A stretch of 64,000 bases of DNA from Harmonia axyridis (Eukaryota > Arthropoda > Insecta > Coleoptera > Coccinellidae). Below the pieces are notes generated by a model. It did not search any database. It was not told where the DNA came from and was given only the letters and a program-made list of their open reading frames with translations. Made by a program: the position numbers and the translations under genes. This document shows, piece after piece, positions 12,111 through 24,219 of the stretch (within the stretch, counting starts at the first letter, position 1; the number at the start of each line of letters is the position of its first letter). The stretch covers positions 6,448,001 through 6,512,000 of the forward strand of contig NC_059503.1 of NCBI RefSeq assembly GCF_914767665.1, given 5' to 3'.

Positions 12111-13025
12111 ACGGGTGTTTTTTTTCGAGGTATATAACTTTAAGTTGGCATTACTGTTCAAGATGGCGATGGATTTAACAGCTGTCAAGTGATTTATTCT
12201 CAGTTTGGTTTGGCAATTCATCATGAATAGACTCACGCCTGAACAACGCTTGCAAATAGTGCAATTTTATTTCGAAAATAATGGTTCTGTGCGGAATACG
12301 TATCGCGTTTAGCGATGAAGCACACTTCTGGTTGAATGGCTACGTCAACAAACAAAACTGCCGCATTTGGAGTGAAGCTAATCCTCAAGTGTATGTCGAA
12401 ACACCGTGACATCCAGAAAAACTGACTGTTTGGTGCGCTTTATGGGCTGGTGGAATCATTGATCCGTACTTCTTCAAAAACGATGATGGCCAGAATGTTA
12501 CAGTCAATGGTGATTGGTATAGAGCCTTACTAAATTTTTCATTCCTGAATTGAACAACCATGATGTCCAGGAGCTGTGCTTCCAACAAGACGGCGCAACA
12601 TGTCACACAGCTTGTGCCACAATCGATTTATTGAAAGACACGTTTGGTGACCGCCTAGTTTCACGTTTTGGACCTGTGAATTGGCCTCCAAGATCTTGTG
12701 ATTTAACACCGCTAGACTACTTTCTGTGAGGCTATGTAAAGTCATTGGTCTATGCGGATAAGCCACAAACCCTTGACCATTTGGAAGACAACATTCGCCG
12801 TGTTATTGCCGATATACGGCCACAAATGTTGGAAAAAGTCATCGAAAATTGGACGTCCAGATTGGACTACATCCGAGCCAGCCGTGGCGGTCGTATGCCA
12901 GAAATCATATTTAAAATGTAATGCCACAAGATTATCTTGCGGATAAATAAAATTCATGTCAATCGAATAATCCATCGTTGTTTTATTGCAATTTAAAGTT
13001 CTAAAGCTCTAAAAAAAACACCCTT
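12111..13025 (+). mobile_element. Family M internally deleted mariner-like element, copy M1
   Basis: Bounded by an ACGGGTGTTTTTTTTCGAGG left end and its imperfect inverse (AAACACCCTT) on the right, flanked by TA on both sides as expected for Tc1/mariner insertion. It keeps the first ~25 transposase codons (MNRLTPEQRLQIVQFYFENN) and then jumps to the catalytic DDD part (SDEAHFWLNGY onward). M1 has lost a further ~20-25 bp at the junction and carries stops in the C-terminal part (for example TGA at 12727). It is non-functional. Confidence 0.88.
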
Positions 13026-13094
13026 TATTTTCGATCTGATTTATGATATCTTATTATTTCTAAAAAAGAGTTTGGGGCTCCTTGAAGACTTTTT

Positions 13095-13424
13095 CTATAA
13101 GTCTTGTGGTTCTCGAAATGCTTTCAGTGAGCAACAAATTTGGGACACCTGTACAATTTCATTTTGAAAAATATCTGCAAAACTAGTTACTTTGGCTGAT
13201 AAATAGAAGTAATTAACACATAGAAACTTTAATACGTCGAAATAGATTCCTAACAGCAACAAATCTAGTGTTGACAATTTGATACCACACAACCAATTTT
13301 CATTGTCATTACCAGCACGTATCATGTAGACAGGTAACAAAACAAGCCCTAAGGCCATCAGATAATTGAAACCCATCATCAACACATGAAAAAAAATCTT
13401 AATTCGATTTTGAGCGCTCTCATA
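13095..13424 (-). pseudogene. Open frame with membrane-helix character, unrecognised
   Basis: About 109 codons open between stops, with no clear upstream exon. The middle reads as two hydrophobic helices (MMGFNYLMALGLVLLPVYMI and LSTLDLLLLGIYFDVLKFLC) joined by a polar loop. This spacing suggests a polytopic membrane protein such as a chemosensory receptor fragment, but no diagnostic motif is present. It stands alone in transposon-rich DNA, so a decayed fragment is likelier than a working gene, and chance remains possible. Confidence 0.25.
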
Positions 13425-14245
13425 TCAAATTAGCGTTCACGAAGAACATCGATACTTGGTGGTCGATATATCACAAAATGTACGGTTGATTACATCCTAC
13501 GATGTGGAACTAAAAGGATAATTGCTTTTTGTTATTACTCCTCATAGGAAATACGTAAATTACCCAGGTCGACTTCCTTATAAGTAAAATGATTAGATAG
13601 GTTGTTAATCTTGCTCGGACAATAGATCTTCCTTATGGTCCTTATTACACATCTGAATTGAACTTATTGAACATACGTTACATACAAAATTCACCATGCA
13701 ATAGGTACGTAGCTGCACGACAAGACTGGATATCTATTAAACATGGCGATTTATAACTGAAGTATTTTGTATTGCTGCTTCTATACCATCCTGTGATGTT
13801 TACCAGCGATCTAATCTTTATGTGCATGTTCCTCGAAGAAAACTAGTATTGCAGTTGCAAATCTTTATGGAATCACTCGGTATATGTCTTTTATACCCCC
13901 TATCTGCAATCTGAACATTTTGAAGTGTTGTTCTTTTAGAGTTTCGCTCGAGGAAGAGTTTCATCTGTTTCAGTTTTGCTTCTGAAGATGGTAGAAGTGA
14001 ATTCACACTTCTACGCACAAATATTCTCATGTTTAAAACACTGTTTTAGCTATACACGAATCTCGTTTTTATCCATTTTCCAAATAACAACAAAGGTAGC
14101 GTCACTTTACCTTCAATATCTAGATCCAGAATCAACTGTATGTTCCGAAATTTTGACATTCCTTTTTCGAAGCTTGGTACTAACTAAAAAAAGTGGTAGG
14201 ATCAAAATTTCTCGACAAACGTCATTTGTGGTATAATTAATTGTA
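13425..14245. other. Intergenic sequence
   Basis: No supported gene. Short open frames near 13818-14236 on both strands lack codon character and homology that I can recognise. Confidence 0.4.
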
Positions 14246-15176
14246 ACGGGTGTTTTTTTTCGAGATATGTAACTTTAAGTTGGCATTACTGTTCAAGATG
14301 GCGACTGATTTAACAGCTGTCAAGTGATTTATTCTCAGTTTGGTTTGGCAATTCATCATGAATAGACTCACGCCTGAACAACGCTCGCAAATAGTGCAAT
14401 TTAATTTCGAAAATAATGGTTCTGTGCGGAATACGTATCGCGCACTACGTCCATTTTATTTTGTTTAGCGATGAAGCGCACTTTCTGGTTGAATGGCTAC
14501 AAAACTGCCGCATTTGGAGTGAAGCTAATCCTCAAGTATATGTCGAAACACCATTATATCCAGACAAACTGACTGTTTGGTGCGCTTTATGGGCTGGTGG
14601 AATCATTGGTCCGTACTTCTTCAAAAACGATGATGGCCAGAACGTTACAGTCAATGGTGATCGGTATAGAGCCATGATTACTAACTTTTTCATTCCTGAA
14701 TTGAACAACCATGATGTCCAGGAGCTGTGGTTCCAACAAGACGGCACAACATGTCACACAGCTCGTGCCACAAACGATTTATTGAAAGACACGTTTGGTG
14801 ACCGCCTAATTTCACGTTTTGGACCTGTGAATTGGCCTCCAAGATCTTGTGATTTAACACCGCTTGACTACTTTCTGTGGGGTTATGTAAAGTCATTGGT
14901 CTATGCGGATAAGCCACAAACCCTTGACCATTTGGAAGACAACATTCGCCGTGTTATTGCCGATATACGGCCACAAATGTTGGAAAAAGTCATCGAAAAT
15001 TGGACGTCCAGATTGGACTACCTCCGAGCCAGCCGTGGCGGTCATATGCCAGAAATCATATTTAAAATGTAATGCCACAAGATTCTCTTGCGGATAAATA
15101 AAATTCATGTCAATCGAATAATCCATCGTTGTTTAATTGCAATTTAAAGATCTATAGCTCTAAAAAAAACATCCTT
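14246..15176 (+). mobile_element. Family M internally deleted mariner-like element, copy M2
   Basis: Preceded by TA; same termini and the same internal deletion as the other copies. The catalytic part is open for 218 codons because a one-base insertion after DEAHF is compensated by loss of the VNKQ codons a few bases later. The three acidic residues are present (SDEAHF, FQQDG, RSCDLTPLDYF), with about 36 residues between the last two. The N-terminal DNA-binding half is out of frame and mostly missing, so no active enzyme can be made. Confidence 0.88.
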
Positions 15177-17039
15177 CAGTATATTCAAATGGTCTTTTTT
15201 ATCGAAGAAAAACTATACGCTTAGATATTGTTGAATCAAGGCTTATCTACAAAAGAAGGATTATGACCTTTATTATAAAAGAATTGTTGTGAATCATATG
15301 CAAATGAATTAATCTATGTGTCATTACTTATTCATAAGCTTCTATTTGCCTTGTTAAAGCATCTATTTACACGAATGTTTGCCATGCGTTGTACTTATAC
15401 AATTTTTAATTAATTTTAAAAGTTTTTAGAGCTCAATTCCATCATACGCAAATATCAGGGCATTTACCTTTTAGAACAGGCAGATCTAAACGTATTTCAA
15501 GTCTCCTGCAACTAATATTTTTAAAAGCAAGAAGCACACGTGAAATATTCACACAGGTTAAATATTTATGCACGCGGAAGATAGCAAATTGAACAATTCA
15601 CCTCCACATCTTTAAACACTGATAAAATTTGAATTCAAGGAGAACAATTTTTCCGATAAAGAAACTGTTACAAACTGGGATATCTAGGTATGTATATTCC
15701 TTGGGGAATTCGGACAAGGTTAATGATTACCAAGAAAATCGAGGAAAATGAAATGACGAATTCAAAGCTTTACAATAAAAAAATTATTCATGCAAGGAAG
15801 AAGTTAACTTCCCCTGAAATTTTGACAGTTCCTTTTTTGGAATGTTTAAGATCCAAAAAACGAATCGAAAAAAATTAGCAAACACTTCTCTTGGGACCTT
15901 AATATTTGCACGAACAAACAATGAAAAAAAAAAAGGAAAAAAAATCAACACACATCAGTTTACCAATTGACGGTTTCTCTAATTATCTCTAATTTCATTG
16001 GAATAAGTGAAAATAACTAATTATCACAAGCAATTAAAATCTATCGGAGTCAGAGAGCGTTGAAGAAGCTTAAGCAGGTAGGTATTCAATTTGTTAATTG
16101 ATTTAATGGTTTCATCATAGATATTCCATAAGAAAAAACTATAGAGCTTGTTTGTTTGGCAGGAAATTTATTATAAGGAATTTGATATAGTTGAGTCGTT
16201 TCCGATCCAGTTCTATAGTTAACCAGATTTGTCTGTTTTGTATGTATTGATTTCACGATGATATCAATTAATTAAAAAAAAAATAGGCGCACGTAAGGTT
16301 TCGTATCGTTTGGAACGGATTCTGTTTTTTTCGAAAATGGGTTGAAACTGAGGAATTTTTGTCGCTTAATTTAGCAAAACAACATTTCGAAGTTCGAATA
16401 TTGATTGAATTCGAAGAGTCAGTGGTTTTTTTAAGGAAAAAAACTGTTTTGTTGAACTTCTCTATGGGAATTCCATGAATTTCTTTGATTTTGTTTCATT
16501 ACTTCCGATTATAAAACTTCGAAAACTTCAGTGGAAAAGAATTTTATTATCCACCTCTTTAATTCCAAATTTTTACATTCAGAGAATTATCATGGTGCTA
16601 GGTTCAAACATTGGTTTATTGGTTATTTATTCTGTACCATTTAAATTATTGAGATAGGACTTGGGTAAATTTTTTTTTGAAAAATGCTTTTCTGTTAGAG
16701 ACAACGTACTTCAAAGATACCTACAAATAATAATAATAACCGTCTTTATTAGGCGAAAGTTTTTTCCTATTTTTCCCGGAAGTAACATTTCAAAAATTAT
16801 AACATTCGGTATGGTTTTTTTTTCATATAGGAGCTCAAACAACTACTGTGGATATACTATGAAAATCACGTTGTCACAAATTGGGGCTTTAACGGTAAAT
16901 TTTACAATTATTGTGTATTCTTGCTACAACTTTCCTCATTTGAATATGTGTATAAAGAAAAAGGGGCAATCTTCAGAATTTTCCAGACGGCATTCAACAA
17001 ATTTCCTGACATATAAGTTTCATTACGCCATTGGTAAAA
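15177..17039. other. Intergenic sequence without a supported gene
   Basis: Long AT-rich stretch. Open frames at 15690-15878, 16475-16657 and 16661-17044 look like chance frames. The segment 16820-16960 faintly resembles an insect odorant-receptor C-terminal exon, but the match is too weak to call. Confidence 0.35.
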
Positions 17040-17852
17040 ATTGAACGATACACGTTTCAACAATGCACTGAAATTGTTAAAATTCTCTACAAAAATGGTG
17101 AGGGCTCTTTCTCCAAAAATGAAAATGACCGAATGCAGTTTTTCAAAGAAAACACGATGGAATGCGAAATTATCCGGTCATTTTGATGCACGAGTGTAAT
17201 TCGGGGGTTTATTTCCCGAATAAACTGTTAACTTGTCAAAGTGACATAGATTCCATAGATGCCATAGATTCGAACTGTGTAATGGTGGATTTATGCACCA
17301 GTCCTAAGAACTAAGACATTTCACAAAACTAAATCAATTTGGGGTCGTCGTGAAGCATCTTCTCAGCCAGAAATAGTGATACTGCTTGGAAAATTTGAGC
17401 TGTTAGGACAAGTTGGTGATGTGGAGAATAGAAACAGTGTGCGCCGCAAAACAACAACTGAGAATATTGCTGCTATAGACTGTAGTGCTGACGAAAACCC
17501 TGGTGCAACAGTTAGATACGGATTTCTCTACCGAGCTATATTTAATGATTTTTTATGGTCGGAATTAAAAGATATTGATGTGGACAAAGTTTATTTTCAA
17601 CAAGACTGCGATACGTTCGACATAAGCAACGAAACAATCGCAATTGGATTCAAGACTTAAAAGATGAAATTCGTTAAGTTATTGAGGATATACAGCTGCC
17701 AATATGCGAATTGGCCATGGAAAATTTCATGAAAAAGACATGGAGCTGTAACTGTAGTGTTTCCCATCGCTAATGGCATACGTATACCTGTTCAGAATGA
17801 AATAAATATCCATTCATTTCTCTCAAAATATATCTTATTGAAAACCCTTTAT
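17040..17852 (+). mobile_element. Family E mariner-like element, decayed copy E0
   Basis: Fragments of a DDD transposase on the plus strand: GFLYRAIFNDFLWSELKDID then KVYFQQD, the second catalytic Asp region, and a C-terminal ENFMKKTWS-like end near 17725. Frames are broken by several stops and shifts. The right end near 17852 reads inward as GGGTTTTCAATAAGAT, matching the ends of the elements at 18697, 19985 and 21811. The left boundary is approximate. Confidence 0.6.
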
Positions 17853-18185
17853 GATTCATTTTAAATTGAATCACTTGTAAACTGCAAAGAAATAAAAAAT
17901 AAAAGAGCTTTGAATGTTAAATTGCAATAAAGCATTTCCAGAAACATGCTACAGAAATTGACCTGAAAAATACAATCCTAAATGATTAATACTCAATAAT
18001 AAAACATACGACAACCAGGTCATTTTTTGAATCACAAACTAAGACGTCATCGAAGAATCTTATCAGTTCGATGAATTTCGGCAAAAACAATCGCCAATAA
18101 AAAATACAAACAAGTTTTCCAATAATTATCATCAGCATTGCAAGAATGCGAAGAACTACCAAAAGCGGAAAAGTTTTTCTTTTCA

Positions 18186-18580
18186 CGCGCTAAACGGTTT
18201 TGACTCTATAAAGACAGTTGGCCGTAGGGCCCGTAGGTGTCTTCGGTAGTAGAATTTTTCCGTCACATGCCTTGAATCGCATCATCTCTCGTTATCTGAA
18301 TAATCTACGGTAACTGAACGATCGCATTGGCATGAGATATGACCACGACATGTCGACCGTTGCAATAATTCCATAACGTAGTTATAATAACGGAAAAAGG
18401 CAATGCAAACATCGGCTCTCTGGGTTCGTTATGGGACCACGCTCGGCAGATTCTAACCTGCAGCAGATATCCGAGAAGACCGTCAAGTCGAGAATTGATC
18501 ATAACTGATTTCCGGATTGCTTCCGAGTCTACCGAAGGCATAGGAAACATTGTGATCACCTTTGGAAAGAAGAAAATTTT
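18186..18580 (-). pseudogene. GC-richer segment with exon-like pieces, unrecognised
   Basis: This stretch is visibly richer in G+C than its surroundings. On the minus strand a strong acceptor-like TTTCTTCTTTCCAAAG at ~18560 opens a frame reading VITMFPMPSVDSEAIRKSV and continuing to GYLLQ at a CAG/GTTAGA donor-like site. A second open piece near 18187-18285 ends in PTANCLYRVKTV plus stop. The two do not join cleanly. It may be a decayed gene or an unknown element's exon. Confidence 0.25.
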
Positions 18581-18696
18581 ATGTTTTCAATTTCAAAATT
18601 TCCGATCGTTTAATTCATTTCAGAACAACTTTGGTTTCGTGGCTGTAAACACTAAATGACTAAATTATGAAAAAATAGTGCATTGCCTATCTGAAA

Positions 18697-19660
18697 GGAT
18701 TTTCCAATAAGATGTTTCATTTCTGCTATTGGCAAAAAAGCGAGTATATCTTAAGAGAAATCAAAGGATATTATTCCATTGTAAAGAGGAAGGTATAAGC
18801 CATTAAAGATGGAAAACGCCACGGTTGCAGCTCCATATCCTGTTGATATTTCCAATTTCAATTTTCCATGGCTAATCCGCACATTTACGGCTGTATATCT
18901 TCGATAACTTCACGAATTCCATCTTGGAGGTCTTGAATGAATTGTGTGACATTGGCATAGACCTTATCTTTCACGGGGCTCCTAAGAAAAAGTCTGATGG
19001 TTTTAAATCACAGGATCTTGGTGGCCAATACGCTCTATTAGTGTGACGTCACACACCGCCATTTTTGGTTTCTCATGTCAGTGTTCGGAATCCAAACAAA
19101 TAAATTGTCATTCAAATTAGTACGGTGTCGTTGAAGGAATTAGCTTATTTTCATAAATAAAAGTATTTGTGGAACGATTTCAGTATTCATTGATAGACAG
19201 AGGTTAATATCAGTGAGTTTGAATCCTGTATCATTCCCCAGATTTTGTAAAATCCCGTGTTTATTAGTTGAGCTTCAAGTTCGAACTTACTGGCATTAAT
19301 CTCGTACCTTCTGTCTATCAATTAATAGTAAAATCATTCCTCAAATAATCTTATTTATCAAAATAAGCCAATTTCTTCGACGACAACGTACTAAGTTGAA
19401 TGACAATTTGTTTGTTTGGATTCCGAACACTGACAGGAGAACTAAAATGTCGGTGTGTGACGTCATCACTAATAGAGGGTATTGTGATAATCTCTTCGAG
19501 AAATAATATGATCAGGATTCATTATATTGATGAGAATTGAGAGTGTATGAAATGATTTACACATTTCCATATTACACAATTAATTCCTACTTCATAAAGT
19601 ATTGAAAATTTCCACGTAAATTTTCATAGAATAACGGCCTTATCAAATGAATAGCCATAT
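18697..19660 (-). mobile_element. Family E mariner-like element E1, split by a family B insertion
   Basis: The 3' end on the minus strand is near 18697 (GATTTTCCAATAAGATGTTT). Reading leftward from ~19515 the transposase gives HIISRRDYHN. The frame resumes at ~19027 as WPPRSCDLKPSDFF and runs on through IREVIEDIQP. The 451 bp family B element lies exactly between these two pieces; removing it restores the expected spacing before WPPRSCD. The upstream (5') limit is uncertain. Confidence 0.65.
19030..19480. mobile_element. Family B palindromic (foldback) element, copy 1
   Basis: About 451 bp beginning ACGCTCTATTAGTG and ending in its inverse. The arms are about 200 bp each and near-perfect inverted copies, each with a TGACGTCA site close to the end, leaving only a short central loop around the CATTCCCCAGATTTTG stretch. 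A second copy lies at 26055-26512. It has no coding capacity and is inserted inside transposon E1. Confidence 0.88.
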
Positions 19661-19984
19661 ATCATACTATCACGGTATAAAAGAAGATTATTCACAACAC
19701 AACGTTCACAACGGTATTTATAACGATTGAACAACGGATTAAAAGATTAAGCTGTTAACTACAAGAATGTCATTAAGAGAATTTCATTGGTATTGAATAA
19801 AAGCCGAACAAGTTCACAGAATTGGAACACTTTCCCAATGTATTTTTAATACGCTATTTACTGTTCTATGTATGAAGTGTTTGGATTATCTTCTGAAGGT
19901 ACGTTATAGTAACATTGCATATCGATATATCTTTTTAGCTCATTATTTCCTATAATAAATACCTATTCAGGAATAGGGACAGAG

Positions 19985-20950
19985 TTTTCTAATAAGAGGT
20001 TTCATTTTGAAAAGCCTGCTATTTGGGCACCGGTCACTTTCGAAGCTGACATCTTATGACATTTGACAAGTAAAAACTACTCCATTGCTAGAACCATAAA
20101 CGAGAGCTTGAAAGCCATACGTACAATCAAAATTGATACGAAAGCAACATTCCTTTATTGTTAATGACAATATCCAAATGCAAGCTGCAAATTCCCGACA
20201 CAAACCCTTCAAATATTTAGGTTTGTACCTAAATTGTTTCTGAAGCAAGCCAAAGCTTCCGATTCGATAGATTAACATCTGGAAGTATTTCGTTTTCGCA
20301 TAAAATCGGGATTCGGTAAACCACCCAGATATAAGGAGTGTTAAGGCCAGGTGTACACGTGCCAAACACAAACACGAACGTCTGCTTACCCTATTAAATC
20401 ACCCATATGGGCAACCAATAGCTGCAGCTGCTATTCTACATTCACCCCATATCTCACTTTCGGCCTTTGGATGAGTGAAAATGATTAGGGAACGCTATAT
20501 ACGAGAAATATAACGGATATTTTCGAACATCTGACAAGCTTTAGGTGGTGAGTTTCTTCCTGGTCCAGCTGAATCTATTTTCAGCTTGAAAAAAATTGTT
20601 TCTTTCGGCACAGCAGTATATTTACTGCTATAATGGAATTCAATAATTTTTAGTTCATGAAGATGACAAAGTTGTTGTCGAAACTTTCGTACATGAAATC
20701 TTACTAGATGGTTCATTCTGGTAATACTCTGGCCATTAAGATCACTGAATTTACCTACACTCGACTATTTTGGGCGATGTTACTTGATTCAAAAAATTTA
20801 CATGAGAGGTTTGAAAATTCAGAAAAGCTAAGAATAATATTATTATTATAAAATTCAGATAAACTAGAACGAATTATTTGGAACACATCTACATGTACCC
20901 TCCTTTCCTCAAAGCAATGTTGGAAAAGGAATTATTTAAATACCCCATCA
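19985..20950 (+). mobile_element. Family E mariner-like element, decayed copy E2
   Basis: Left end GTTTTCTAATAAGAGGTTTC matches the family E terminus. Near 20740 the plus strand reads WPLRSLNLPTLDYFGRCYL, a mutated version of the WPPRSCDLTPLDYFLWGY region around the third catalytic Asp, here Asn. The frame is otherwise destroyed. The right boundary is approximate. Confidence 0.5.
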
Positions 20951-21810
20951 TACAATCTTTCTTCAACTAATGGAATTCTATCTCTGTTCTACGCATTAGT
21001 TATGCACTCACCTAGATTGTTCTACATTCAAAATAAGGTGAAAATTATAATTCAAGTATTTCAAAAGTAGCATTCGTCAGAAACCAATATTAGTTTTAAA
21101 TTTAAACTGAAAATAAATATTAGTTGAATTTGATCAAAAATTCAAATATAATTATGAGGTTCAATTGGAATTGAACTTGTAATGATTGGTCCAATTGGAA
21201 CCAATTTTTCTCTTATCGATTATTGAAAATAAATTGACTTAATCGAGCAATGAGTCGGTAAAAATCAATCTAAGAAAGAAAAATTGGGGAGTACTTTCAA
21301 CACTTTTTTTCAACACATTGCATTCCCATTTCAAGTAATCTTCGCTAGTGTATTCGTATTATCCAACAGTTGTTTTTTTTTTACTCTGGTAATCATCTAA
21401 ACGGAGATACAGCAATAAACCACAGAAACCAATCACAATTGTTCTGCAGTGGTTGAAATTCCTAGATGTGTAATTTGAAAATTGATTTTGAACGTTTCAA
21501 TCGCCGAGGTGTGAGTTTGATGATGATTCACCTTCATCATTAATGGAACGTATGAATAATTAATGATCTACACCTATGTAATACAAACGATCATAAAGAT
21601 AATAGAAGGCTTGCATTCTTTATCAGTGACTTGAAGTATTTCGCGTAATAACACTATCTTAGATTACGAAATAATTAGAACGAAATTAGAATGATTTGAT
21701 AAGTGAAATAGAAAATTTATTTCAGTGAAAGATGTGTCAATGAAAGTACAAGATTGAATGTTATTATTTTGGTTGGCAAAATTGTATCCTTGCACAGGAA
21801 GAAATATAGG
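20951..21810. other. Intergenic sequence
   Basis: AT-rich; no gene, RNA or clear repeat seen. Confidence 0.4.
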
Positions 21811-22378
21811 GTTGTCCAATAAGAAGTTTCCTTTTTATATTGAAAGAAAATGGGTATGCTTAGGCGTACTACTTTTTCGAGATTCGAGGCTTTATTGTAA
21901 AATTTAAGGTATTGAATGGAGCATTAGAATAGACCGAGAAATAGACCTTATCACGTGGCCTCTAAGAAAAAATTCTAAAGGTATTAAATCACAAGATCTT
22001 GGTGGCTAATTCATAATTCATTCGCATCTTTATTTTGGCCATTTCTCCACGAATATACTCTTCGAAGAAAGTGGTCGTTGAATTCCACAGTTATCCACAA
22101 CCTCAAAAATAACGAACTTTACTGGAAGTGCCACCCACTAAATTGATGGTCACAACCCGATTAAGATCGCCATCGATGTTAAGACGTGTCCGAACTTTTG
22201 GCTCGTGTCAAACAGACGACCCATAAGCTACTGGGTCATGGTTTTTGAGCACACCGGAAGGATGTCTCCGGTTCTTCATGCTCTATGACTCCGGCTTTAC
22301 CAATATGCAATCCCACAACTACTTATACATTCAAGAAGTATAGTTTTCTTGTGTTTCGTTACAGGACTTCCCAATAAG
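21811..22378 (-). mobile_element. Family E mariner-like element, decayed and deleted copy E3
   Basis: Begins GGTTGTCCAATAAGAAGTTT and has a similar CCCAATAAG motif near 22370. On the minus strand around 21990 it reads PPRSCDLIPLEFFLRGHV, the third-Asp region of the transposase. The remainder is scrambled by stops. It is much shorter than a full element. Confidence 0.5.
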
Positions 22379-22485
22379 GAAGATTTGATTTAGAACGTGG
22401 AAGCAATTTGATTTTAAGTGATGGAAATATTGATATTTGTTGTCGTATTCAGGAAGATGCACAGAATTCGCTTCGGTGCGTAGCA

Positions 22486-23070
22486 TAGAGTAATGAAAAT
22501 AGATAGAGGGAGTATACGCAATTTTTACATGTCCCCAACATGGTTAGAATACGTTGTCGGATTGTGATATATTTTCAAATCCACAATTTTACTATATCAT
22601 TATGAATGTAAATTATATTGAATGATATATATTTATTTCAGTGATGCTCAATTAAATATGTAAATTTGAATATTTGGAATACGATATTTTTCCTAATTGT
22701 GAATTTATAATAAGTAGAATATTTATTATTTTCTGTATCTACCTGCTGAAATCTGAGTTTTGGCAACTATTGCTCTCCTAGTCTCATCCGTTGTTCAACA
22801 TCTTTTGGCGCGCTTGAAGTTAGTTTTCTGAATTTCTGATATATTTAGCTATTCATTCCAATATTTTTTGAGTTTAAATGAAACGTTGATTCACCACGGG
22901 ACATAAGAAGTGCATTCTTTGTGGAGAAACTCACGAATTGAGTGAAATATCGTATCACTGATATGTTTTCATTTCTACGCGCTTCATGTCAAATATGATA
23001 GTTCATGTTGGAGACAAAATTTGCTAACTGAAAATGACTTATGCTCCCTCTATTTATGTTTATAACTCTT
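22486..23070. mobile_element. Family A MITE, copy 2 (585 bp)
   Basis: The same length as copy 1 with clear terminal inverted repeats (AATAGATAGAGGGAG on the left, CTCCCTCTATTTATG on the right). A short TAGCA-like repeat flanks both ends and may be the target duplication. The Lys/Arg-rich minus-strand frame seen in copies 1 and 3 is interrupted here by TGA. Confidence 0.8.
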
Positions 23071-24219
23071 AGCAACAACCATTTAAAATTTAACATTCTT
23101 ATTGGAGAACCCGTCATATTTTTTTTTCGTTTGCTGAACGAAATAGTTAAAAAAAGTAATATTTTTTCATGTCATGTCACTGACCAGGAAGCTTCAACTC
23201 CAGATTCGTATCTAGAAGACTGAATTTTGTGAAATGAATAATAATTGTTCCAAATAATATTAATCTTTTAGAGTTAATTGAGTTCGTAAGGTTTGACCAG
23301 TTATTGTTATACTTTTTTTTGAATCATTATCAATGAACGTTCGACGAAAAAATACATACAAATAATTCGTGGTACGATAAAAACAAATTTCACCTTGAAT
23401 ATCTTGCACTTCATTCACATCGAGCATATTTGACATTTCTCAATTTGACCTTCGACGTCGACATTTACATAAATAATTGTTTTTCATTCATTATTCAAAT
23501 GACATTCCGAAGATCCAAGCTCCACAAAGCGATGTTCCAACGATACGAACAAAAACGAAAAAAAACCATAGCAATCAGTTCCTGTCTCTTGGACGGCCAG
23601 AGCGCATCGAATGTCGGTAAAAAGATATAAATCGACGTCAATTACATCTTATTTGCTACCGATGTACGTTTGTACGGTTGGCAGATGAACAACCTATTTC
23701 CTTTCAATCGAATTGTCTAAACATTAATCATTTTAGAGCGGTAATCGTCGCTCGGTTGTTTTCTAATTGGGCTGGATTGAGTTCGTCCATTTACCTAAAT
23801 TCGCGAATGACTCGATAAAGTTGTTGTGTAACAATGTAACTTCGAACTTGAACTAATGACATTGTCGGGTAGATTTTATTGGTCATGACACTGGAAATGC
23901 CAATGATCTGTTCGATTTGCGACGGTGTTTTAGCTCGCTTTTAAGTGTTAATTATATGATTTTCCTCGGTAAACTTGGTGGAAATTGTAGCGATTCAAGC
24001 CACTCCCAAATGAACATTAGAATACACCGAGAAAACAGTGATGTAACTGTGGTTTTGCACTTTTGATGCAGCTTTAATTGAAATGCAAATTTGTGCACTA
24101 AATGTTTTGTTATTTTCTTGAATCGCAAATTACCTAGGCACGTGAAGACAAATATGAAAATATTCATAAAAAATTTTTACTATGCAGTGACATTCAAACT
24201 CGTGGTTCAGATTGTAATA
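23071..24219. other. Intergenic sequence with one exon-like stretch
   Basis: Most is featureless, but 23400-23940 is noticeably less AT-rich than the surroundings. Within it, 23499-23616 reads ATG then TFRRSKLHKAMFQRYEQKRK and on to a consensus GTAAAAAG donor. This could be a first coding exon of a gene whose other exons I cannot find. Confidence 0.25.

Noticed and set aside
12742..15126. Antisense open frames inside the family M elements (for example 12742-12975 and 14893-15126)
   Set aside because: They recur in every copy as mirror frames of the transposase and have no independent support.
16661..17044. Possible odorant-receptor C-terminal exon (KITLSQIGALTVNFTIIVY)
   Set aside because: Only a loose pattern match; another frame across the same bases is also open and no neighbouring exon fits.
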